Positions 9,201-14,217 of a stretch of 25,717 bases of DNA are shown here, piece after piece. Numbering within the stretch: position 1 is the stretch's first letter; the number at the start of each line of letters is the position of its first letter. Below the pieces are notes generated by a model. The model saw only the letters and a list, made by a program, of their open reading frames with translations. It did no database searches and was not told where the DNA came from. The DNA is taken from contig DASRJO010000019.1 of NCBI GenBank assembly GCA_035649435.1, positions 1 through 25,717 on the forward strand. Reading direction: 5' to 3'. A program made the translations under genes and the position numbers. The DNA comes from DASRJW01 sp035649435 (GTDB lineage: Bacteria > Krumholzibacteriota > Krumholzibacteriia > G020349025).

Positions 9201-10740
9201 GGTCGACCTGGAGGCAGAGGTCGGGGAGGGCGACCGCACCACGACAGGCGTCGCGGACGGCACCCGTGCCGTCGACATGCTGCTGCGCGCCTGCGCCTCG
9301 GCAGCCAGCATCGGTGGTGAGGTCCAAGCGCTCGAGCAAATCCTGCTCGAGATGAAGAACTGCGCCGGTGCGAGTTGCGCCGTTCTCGTGCGCCCCGACG
9401 GCGAGCCGCACCGGGCATCGGTCTTGGGGCGCCACCTTCAGGAACAAGGACTGCGGGTGGCCGAATGGTTGCGCGCTCGGCCGCGCTTGCTCGCGCGCGC
9501 CCAGCAAACGGTGCTGCCAGTCGGTTCCGACGACCTGCGCGACGAAGAAAGCGGCGGGCCCTTCTACATCGTCCCGGTGGAGGCATTCGAGCGCCGCCTT
9601 GGTTGCGTCCTGCTCGAATGGCCCGAGGGGACGAGTCTTCCGGCCGCGGGTGTGTTGCATGTCCTGCGCAGCATGGTGCACCTAGTGGCGTTGGTTCTGG
9701 AGCGTGGCGTCGAGGCGGCCGCTCGAGAGGTCAAGCGACCCGAGACACCGGCGCGACGCGAGGAGACGAGCCTCGATCACATCATTGGCAAGAGCGGCAA
9801 GCGGCAGGCGCTAGTCGAGTTCATTCGTCAGGTGCGCGATCTGCAAGAGACGGTATTGCTCCTGGGGGAGAATGGTACCGGCAAGGAGGTGGTGGCCAAG
9901 GCCATTCACTTCACCGGTGAACGTAGGTCGCAGCCTCTGGTCACGGTGAATTGCACCGCGATACCGACGGGGTTGTGGGAGCGGGAGCTGTTCGGGCACG
10001 AACGCGGCGCATTCACCGACGCGCACGAAACCAAACGCGGGTACTTCGAAACTGCACATCGCGGCACGCTCCTGCTCGACGAGATCGGCGACATGCCATG
10101 GGACATGCAGACTCGGTTCCTGCGTGTGCTGGAGGAGAAGGCCTTCATGCGCATCGGCGGGATGGAGCGCATTCAGGTCGACGTGCGAATCATCGCGGCG
10201 ACGAACCAGGACTTGGAAGGCGCGGTGCGCACAGGTCGCTTTCGGCGCGACCTCTATCACCGGCTCAACGTTCTCGCCATCACGCTGCCGCCGTTGCGCG
10301 ACCGGCGCGAGGACATCCCGGAATTGGCGCAATACTTCCTCGATCACCATGCGCGCAATCTCAACACGCGCTCGAAGCGCCTGTCCGGCGAGGCCTTGCG
10401 GGTCCTGTTGCAATACCCGTGGCTGGGGAACGTCCGCGAGCTTGAGAATTTCATGAAGCGCAGCCTCGTGCTGTCCGATCGCGAGGTGCTGGCGCCCGAG
10501 GACCTCCCGGCCGAGATCCTCAAGGGGGCTGACGCGGTTGAGATCGCCGGCACCTTGGACCTGGACCAGGTGGCGCGCTGGGTCCTCGATCACGCCTCGT
10601 ACTCGGCCAGTACCCCCCTGCTCGATCGCCTGGAACGAGAGATCGCCCGGCAGCTGGTCGAGCGGATCGGGGCGGTGGCGCAGGCTGCCCGTCTCCTCGG
10701 CCTCAGCCGCCCGACCATGTACGCGAAGCTGCGCCAGTGA
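6220..10740 (+). CDS. Giant sigma-54 activator: kinase-like, ATPase-like, TPR, GAF, AAA+ and Fis HTH domains
   Basis: 1506 residues from a GTG start with Shine-Dalgarno GGAGGA. Residues about 8-240 follow the outline of a Ser/Thr kinase (KYRVLDSL at the P-loop, LRPESLCL where HRDLKPEN stands, FQPPEL for the SPE motif) but lack the VAIK lysine, HRD and DFG, so it is a probable pseudokinase. Residues about 245-480 resemble an AAA/STAND ATPase whose Walker A is degraded to VEAVGQSSAL (290-300). About 505-985 are TPR-like helical repeats, for example YNNLGLLERTRRRFPEALEY. A GAF-like domain spans about 1019-1157. The sigma-54 AAA+ domain (1183-1430) is intact: Walker A GENGTGKE (1216-1223), Walker B GTLLLDEI (1282-1289). 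The sigma-54 loop reads GAFTDA (1263-1268) instead of GAFTGA. The HTH is at the C terminus (VAQAARLLGLSRPTMYAKL). There is no receiver domain, so control is probably by ligand or protein binding to the TPR/GAF/kinase-like parts. The target is unknown. Confidence 0.92.
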   Translation: MPDRIVDSKYRVLDSLPRTAGRERFLVSDLISGRMAVLETVALDGFERLQKRWSQDWQPILRERVARFAKLPSMIPVTAVGALESGPYYVFEIEDEDSLQGRALEQIPSREQLQRLLVDVANANATGDHVLNLRPESLCLHRDALRILPAAYILPLELLARAGTRSPFQPPELRHAGHLNDTTDGFIVAGVLQASAERLTGPRPEWWRCVPRMQALEPWARLPLTDALDGLANPGAPAGTEGESEAPARRSIDRLLDVDTAALPEAERWQPVLSALDTALVQMSDGASTVLCVEAVGQSSALAELFLVLRECLALLTERPFVVRVDTFTSWEMRDLSGRGATVVLVPDFSPTEAALLPLESLLGQEKLRPAVWVVGARRSSFTLADAEAASVSDWLRQRTDASFVHCVLDREAGEPPAQPVSAAARHLLDLLSVFDGDAPGEMLRLALPQQEHELPQALVEMESLGHVRRVLEAGGWWGTEPQVVLRSRRPDVRELRRGGLTVHRREELHLLLSHLLADVGAHTLPQRLMRFEHLFAGGSWDGAAAECGPLLQGVQRRGLEQLLRQLQRKIVNSNLAHHLKVPQLLEVLHSLGRWEVERNHLSEGRSYFERAAEKLFALPEADVAHLDLNGTSEMLLAHAELLERHGDFEHSLELLQHYLERFGERIPAVERGRLFTEMGYSEFRLGRFSAAEERCQPALKLLDARRHPQEVAKVYNILGLVRWRTSRYEEAEHYLASSLALREKSGDLLAVARAYNNLGLLERTRRRFPEALEYHRKSMEIRQELGDLSGVARGLLNLAWVYFEMQDLARAEELAQRSYGASRELDSRTTCAAAKGLLGAVYLAQDRRSEARSALADAVQMAREVSHVAELFMDLRKQATLELRDGNLPLAEALLQESEQYMTQAGSPLEEANWYRTHGELRAAQGDIRGAALSYEHAGNNLARLADAQAAAGVFLLAAQLYHQGGVAGRARELVVRARQLYERDGAVVPKALVDLEAEVGEGDRTTTGVADGTRAVDMLLRACASAASIGGEVQALEQILLEMKNCAGASCAVLVRPDGEPHRASVLGRHLQEQGLRVAEWLRARPRLLARAQQTVLPVGSDDLRDEESGGPFYIVPVEAFERRLGCVLLEWPEGTSLPAAGVLHVLRSMVHLVALVLERGVEAAAREVKRPETPARREETSLDHIIGKSGKRQALVEFIRQVRDLQETVLLLGENGTGKEVVAKAIHFTGERRSQPLVTVNCTAIPTGLWERELFGHERGAFTDAHETKRGYFETAHRGTLLLDEIGDMPWDMQTRFLRVLEEKAFMRIGGMERIQVDVRIIAATNQDLEGAVRTGRFRRDLYHRLNVLAITLPPLRDRREDIPELAQYFLDHHARNLNTRSKRLSGEALRVLLQYPWLGNVRELENFMKRSLVLSDREVLAPEDLPAEILKGADAVEIAGTLDLDQVARWVLDHASYSASTPLLDRLEREIARQLVERIGAVAQAARLLGLSRPTMYAKLRQ

Positions 10741-10780
10741 CGATCCAGCGCAGGCCCTTGGCCCGAGTGCATTTGGGGGG

Positions 10781-10811
10781 TGGAAAGTGAAACGGTGCAC
10801 GAGTATACTCG
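10781..10811 (+). promoter_or_regulatory. Sigma-70-type promoter with palindromic -10, before the small exported protein
   Basis: TGGAAA (10781-10786) is 17 bases from TATACT (10804-10809). The -10 lies inside a perfect 12-bp palindrome, CGAGTATACTCG (10800-10811), a possible operator. No properly spaced sigma-54 element was found between 10741 and 10845, so direct control by the upstream activator is not supported by sequence. Confidence 0.5.
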
Positions 10812-10845
10812 CCGCGCGCGTACATCCTCCAAGGAGGAGCCCTCG

Positions 10846-11208
10846 ATGAGCAGGCGTTCCATCAGTATCTTCATCGCCGCGGCACTCTGTCTCGGCGTTG
10901 CCTTCGCCGCACAATATGAGCCCATTCAGATCCAGAGCGGAACCGTGACCGTCACGGAGTCCGGGCAGAACTTTGAGATCTCGGCAACCGGGATCACCGT
11001 CGAGGTCCAGTTCATCTCGGTGTCGCCAACTCTGGTCACGGGAATCGCGCGTCGGACGGGAGGCGCAGCCTCCGGAATTCTTCGGATCACCTGGGTGGAG
11101 CAGGGCGTTCTTCGAGAGATCAGACTGAGTATCAATGAGCCCGAAAAGCTGTTCAGCCTCGAAGGCGGCGAGACAGACAAGAAGACGGGTGGCCAGGTCG
11201 GCGGCTGA
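10846..11208 (+). CDS. Small exported protein of unknown function
   Basis: 120 residues. ATG 10846 is preceded by a near-perfect Shine-Dalgarno (AAGGAGGA, 10831-10838), which rules out the longer in-frame start at 10780. Residues 1-24 are a signal peptide (basic start MSRR, hydrophobic IFIAAALCLGVAFA, probable cleavage after AFA). The mature 95 or so residues are predicted beta-rich: alternating segments such as GTVTVTESGQNFEISATGITVEVQFISVSP and GILRITWVEQ, ending in a Gly/Lys/Thr-rich tail. There are no cysteines in the mature part. No family is recognised. It has its own promoter and a terminator right behind it, so it is probably a single-gene transcript, possibly abundant. Confidence 0.82.
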   Translation: MSRRSISIFIAAALCLGVAFAAQYEPIQIQSGTVTVTESGQNFEISATGITVEVQFISVSPTLVTGIARRTGGAASGILRITWVEQGVLREIRLSINEPEKLFSLEGGETDKKTGGQVGG

Positions 11209-11219
11209 CGGCTGGATTT

Positions 11220-11242
11220 TTTACACGGTGTAAACTTTTTTT
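11220..11242 (+). terminator. Intrinsic terminator after the small exported protein
   Basis: TTTACAC-G-GTGTAAA (11220-11234) forms an AT-rich dyad, in practice a 6-bp stem with a CGG loop. It is followed directly by C and seven T residues (11236-11242), 11 bases after the stop codon. The stem is weak in GC but the T-tract is clear. Confidence 0.65.
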
Positions 11243-11307
11243 ACTTGCTGATGCCGGGCCTTTTTGGCCTGTGCTCTTCCTGTATTTTCTCGCTGAGACA
11301 TAAACGT

Positions 11308-11315
11308 ATATAAAT
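11308..11315 (+). promoter_or_regulatory. AT-rich patch with possible -10 (TATAAAT) upstream of the structured region
   Basis: The run from about 11282 to 11320 is unusually AT-rich and contains TATATAAAT. No convincing -35 stands 16-18 bases upstream. It could drive a transcript through the stem-loops at 11391-11656. Low confidence. Confidence 0.25.
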
Positions 11316-11390
11316 AAATCGATTGGGTTGCCGCCTGGGTCCTCCGATGCCTTGTCGCTCTCTGGCACCTCGGTTGCATTAGGTAGTTCT

Positions 11391-11656
11391 CGTTGCAACG
11401 AGCAACGGCGGAGAGTTCTCCGGGGGGTGGTTCGCCGCCCCTCGGAGAGCACACATCAGAAACCCGCCGCGAGAAGACATCGCTCGATACAGCACTTGCT
11501 CGTTCCGTAGCACTCCTGGCCTTTGTTTGGTGTCGTCGGTCCGGCCGGAAATCGGAGCGTGCCTCGCTTGGCTACGCGGGGCTATCCGGTCCGGACATGC
11601 AGAGGCGGCGACACCTCATGATGGGGCGCCCTCCCAAGGGGCGCCCCATCCATTTT
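11391..11656 (+). ncRNA. Candidate structured non-coding RNA ending in a terminator
   Basis: No ORF with credible coding character lies here, but three stem structures follow one another: CGTTGC-N5-GCAACG (11391-11407); a 16-bp stem, with two or three G-U pairs, capped by a TTCG tetraloop (11415-11450); and a long-range stem GTCCGGCCGG (11539-11548) with CCGG-T-CCGGAC (11586-11596) that closes a 58-base domain. A 12-bp terminator-like hairpin ends the region. I checked for the signature sequences of RNase P RNA, tmRNA, SRP RNA and 6S RNA and saw none. A long leader of the arg operon is an alternative. The 5' end is not defined. Confidence 0.4.
11620..11656 (+). terminator. Strong hairpin with short T-run, probable terminator
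   Basis: GATGGGGCGCCC (11620-11631) pairs perfectly over 12 bp with GGGCGCCCCATC (11639-11650), loop TCCCAAG, followed by CA and four T residues. It is oriented for plus-strand transcripts. It lies 230 bases before argC and separates whatever is transcribed between 11310 and 11620 from the arg promoter. Confidence 0.6.
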
Positions 11657-11681
11657 CGGCCCGCTTGGCTCGGCGCCTCCG

Positions 11682-11814
11682 GCCAAGGAACGCCACAGAT
11701 CCTTGGCTCACCCCATCTCGAGGTTTCTCGAACTCCATCGTTGGCTAGCCCAACGAGGTCGCCCCCCATTTGGCATACCCCGGTCGTCGCGGCCTCCCGC
11801 CGAGCGCGACGGCC
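11682..11814. other. Run of four further stem-loops before the argC promoter
   Basis: No gene is seen. The stretch contains GCCAAGG-N12-CCTTGGC (11682-11707), TCGAG-GTTT-CTCGA (11718-11731), TCGTTGG-CTAGC-CCAACGA (11738-11756) and a 10-bp stem GGTCGTCGCG (11782-11791) with CGCGACGGCC (11805-11814), one G-U pair. All except the last are perfect. Whether this is RNA structure, protein-binding dyads or repeat DNA cannot be decided from one sequence. Confidence 0.4.
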
Positions 11815-11828
11815 CATGGCCGGAGGGT

Positions 11829-11864
11829 CTTGCATAAAAATGTCACGGCATGTATTTTCATGCG
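11829..11864 (+). promoter_or_regulatory. argC promoter overlapped by two ARG-box-like dyads (ArgR operator)
   Basis: TTGCAT (11830-11835), 17-base spacer, TATTTT (11853-11858) form a promoter about 30 bases before argC. Two dyads cover it: TGCAT-AAAA-ATG (centre 11837.5) over the -35, and the perfect GCATG-TATTTT-CATGC (centre 11855.5) over the -10. The core ATAAAAAT matches the known ARG-box core of ArgR/AhrC. Centres are 18 bases apart, against about 21 in E. coli, so the geometry is slightly unusual. ArgR is encoded in the same operon, so autoregulated repression is the natural reading. Confidence 0.6.
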
Positions 11865-11886
11865 TTCCGGGAGAGGGAGGGCTTGG

Positions 11887-12948
11887 ATGATCGACTGTGC
11901 GGTGATCGGCGCTTCGGGGTACGGCGGTGCCGAACTGGTGGCTGGATTGAGCCGACATCCCGAAGTGTCGCTCACGTCCGTGCAAGCCGAAAGCAGCGCC
12001 GGGACAGCATTCGAATCGCTCTACCCCGGCCAGGCACATGTATTCCGCGGTGTGCTACAACCGATCGACCCCACGCGATTGCACGGTGAGGATGTGGTCT
12101 TCCTCGCATTGCCGGCCGGGATCGCATCGCGAGTCGCTGCCCAGTTGATCGGCAAGGTTGGCGCGATCATCGATCTTTCCGGGGACCTGCGCTGTGCCGA
12201 CGCCGCGACCTATCGCCGCTGGTACGGGCGCGAGCACGCCGCACCGCATCTGTTGGGTCAGGCCGTGTATGGCCTGCCGGAGTTGTTCGGGAACGAGCTG
12301 CTCGGAGCCAAGCTCGTGGCATGCGCCGGATGCTACGCCACAGTGGCGCAGCTCGCGGCGGCTCCTGCCCTCGGACTCTCGTCGGCAACAGGGGTCGTGA
12401 TCCATGCGATCTCAGGCACGACCGGAGCGGGTCGAAAGGCTGATGTCGAGACCAGCTTCTCGGAAGTAGCCGAGAACCTGCGCGCCTATCTCGTCGGCCG
12501 CCATCAACATGTTCCGGAGATCACCGCCGGGCTCGAGCGCTGGGGTGGTCGACCGGTCCGCGTCACGTTCGTGCCACATCTCGCGCCGTTACGGCGCGGC
12601 ATCTTCGCCAGCGTCGTCCTGCCGAGTGAGGGTCTCGACGCGAGCGCGGTCCTGGACACCTACCGTGCGGCATACGCCGAGTCGGCATTCGTCCGCATCG
12701 TCGATCCCGCCGAGCGCTTGCCACAGACGCGCGACGTTTTCGACACCAACTTCTGCGATCTCGCTCCCGTTGTGGATGCGGAAGCCGGCACCCTGGTCGT
12801 GCTCGGTGTCATCGACAACTTGGGAAAGGGAGCGGCAGGGCAAGCGGTGCAGATCATGAACCGAGTCTTGGGTTGGCCAGAGACGCTGGGCTTGCTGCCG
12901 GAAACACAGAAAGGGGTCGGACGTGTCCACTTCGAGCCCGTTGGCTGA
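11887..12948 (+). CDS. argC: N-acetyl-gamma-glutamyl-phosphate reductase
   Basis: 353 residues, the usual length. It reduces N-acetylglutamyl phosphate to the semialdehyde with NADPH, the third step of the acetylated arginine pathway, in the cytoplasm. The N terminus has the nucleotide-binding GASGYGGAEL. The catalytic Cys149 is in GCYAT (the preceding Asn-Pro of the usual NPGCY is Cys-Ala here). SGTTGAGRKA and the catalytic His region FVPHLAPLRRGI follow. ATG 11887 was chosen over an in-frame ATG at 11770 because it has a GGGAGGG Shine-Dalgarno at the right distance and begins exactly at the Rossmann fold; the longer start would run through the promoter. It is first gene of the arg operon and overlaps argJ by 26 bases. 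Confidence 0.96.
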   Translation: MIDCAVIGASGYGGAELVAGLSRHPEVSLTSVQAESSAGTAFESLYPGQAHVFRGVLQPIDPTRLHGEDVVFLALPAGIASRVAAQLIGKVGAIIDLSGDLRCADAATYRRWYGREHAAPHLLGQAVYGLPELFGNELLGAKLVACAGCYATVAQLAAAPALGLSSATGVVIHAISGTTGAGRKADVETSFSEVAENLRAYLVGRHQHVPEITAGLERWGGRPVRVTFVPHLAPLRRGIFASVVLPSEGLDASAVLDTYRAAYAESAFVRIVDPAERLPQTRDVFDTNFCDLAPVVDAEAGTLVVLGVIDNLGKGAAGQAVQIMNRVLGWPETLGLLPETQKGVGRVHFEPVG

Positions 12949-14170
12949 GGCCGTGACGGTGGAACACTCCCATGCCACCGCTGCGATCACCGCGGCGGCG
13001 GGATTCCGCGCCGCAGGCGTGCATGCCGGCATCCGCAAGAAGCGTCTCGACGTCGCGCTCGTGGTCAGTGATCGCGCCGCCGCCGCGGCGGCGGTCTTCA
13101 CCCGTAATCTCGCGGTCGCGGCCCCCGTGATCGTCAGTCGCGAGCACTTGCAGCTTTCCGGTGGCCGTGCGCGCGCCATCGTCGTCAACGCCGGCAATGC
13201 CAATGCCTGCACCGGCGAGCCGGGGCTGGTGGCGGCGCGTCGCACCACGCTGGCCGTCGCCGATCTCCTGGGCGTGCCGGTCGAGCAGGTCTTGGTTGCA
13301 TCCACCGGGGTCATCGGCCAACCGTTGCCGCTCCCGCGCTTGCTCGGCGCGTTGCCGAGAGCGGTGCGCGGGCTCACGCGTGCCGGCGGCGCCGATGCGG
13401 CGTCGGCCATCCTTACCACCGACTTGCGCGAGAAAGAATGCGTGCGCAGCGTCGACACGGCCAGCGGGACCTACATCGTCGGCGGCATGGCCAAGGGCTC
13501 CGGCATGATTCATCCCGACATGGCGACGACGCTCGCATTCGTCACCACCGATGCCGCAGTCTCGCCGCAACTGTTGCAGGACTGCCTGCGGCAGGCGACC
13601 GACGCCTCTTTCAATCGCATCAGCGTGGACGGCGACACCTCGACGAACGACACCATCGCCGTGCTGGCCAACGGCGCATCGGGTGTGGAGGTGGACGCCC
13701 AGCGCCCCGAATCCGTGGCCGCGTTCGCCGGCGCGCTCACCGAAGTGCTGATCGAGCTGGGCAAGATGGTCGTGCGCGACGGTGAAGGTGCGACCAAGCT
13801 GATCGAGATCCGCGTCCGCGGCGCGAGCGACGAAGCCATGGCGCTGCAAGTCGCACGCACCGTCGCGGGCTCGCCGCTGGTGAAGACCGCCGTGCATGGG
13901 GCCGACGCCAACTGGGGTCGCGTCGTCGCCGCAGCCTGCCGCGCCCATGTGCCGCTCGTGCCCGAAAAGCTGGGCGTCGACTTCGGCGATGTGGCCGTCG
14001 TGCGCCCAGGGTTCGTGTCGCGTTTTTCGGCGGCCGCAGCACGCCGCGCCTTGGAACGCGACGAGGTCACGATCACGATCGATCTCGGGCTCGGGAATGC
14101 AACCGCGACCACGTGGACCTGCGATCTGAGTGCCGGGTACGTCCACATCAACGCCAGCTATCGCTCGTGA
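12923..14170 (+). CDS. argJ: Ornithine acetyltransferase / N-acetylglutamate synthase (bifunctional ArgJ)
   Basis: 415 residues from a GTG start preceded by AAGGGG at a suitable distance. It transfers the acetyl group from acetylornithine to glutamate, closing the acetyl cycle. The family cleaves itself between Ala and Thr in a KGxGMI-x-P-x-MAT motif; this is present as KGSGMIHPDMAT with nucleophile Thr202, giving alpha (1-201) and beta (202-415) chains. Other hallmarks are VNAGNANACTG, STGVIGQPLP, FNRISVDGDTSTNDT and VHGADANWGR, and the C terminus YVHINASYRS is canonical. Whether it also makes acetylglutamate from acetyl-CoA (argA function) cannot be read from sequence. No argA or argE is seen in the window. 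Its start lies inside argC, so translation is probably coupled. Confidence 0.96.
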   Translation: MSTSSPLAEAVTVEHSHATAAITAAAGFRAAGVHAGIRKKRLDVALVVSDRAAAAAAVFTRNLAVAAPVIVSREHLQLSGGRARAIVVNAGNANACTGEPGLVAARRTTLAVADLLGVPVEQVLVASTGVIGQPLPLPRLLGALPRAVRGLTRAGGADAASAILTTDLREKECVRSVDTASGTYIVGGMAKGSGMIHPDMATTLAFVTTDAAVSPQLLQDCLRQATDASFNRISVDGDTSTNDTIAVLANGASGVEVDAQRPESVAAFAGALTEVLIELGKMVVRDGEGATKLIEIRVRGASDEAMALQVARTVAGSPLVKTAVHGADANWGRVVAAACRAHVPLVPEKLGVDFGDVAVVRPGFVSRFSAAAARRALERDEVTITIDLGLGNATATTWTCDLSAGYVHINASYRS

Positions 14171-14217
14171 ATCGACCGAGCACGGCCCAACGGTCGTGGC
14201 CGGAAGGAGTCGCGTCG

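Noticed and set aside
10741..10845. Sigma-54 promoter before the small exported protein
   Set aside because: TTGGCCCGAGTGCA looks similar but GG and GC are only 7 bases apart; the TGGAAA/TATACT pair fits better.
11393..11890. 165-codon plus-strand ORF upstream of argC
   Set aside because: No Shine-Dalgarno, composition is Arg/Pro/Ser-rich without domain features, and it runs through the stem-loops, terminator and argC promoter.
11572..12039. 155-codon minus-strand ORF opposite the argC start
   Set aside because: Overlaps the well-supported argC start and operator; no coding character.
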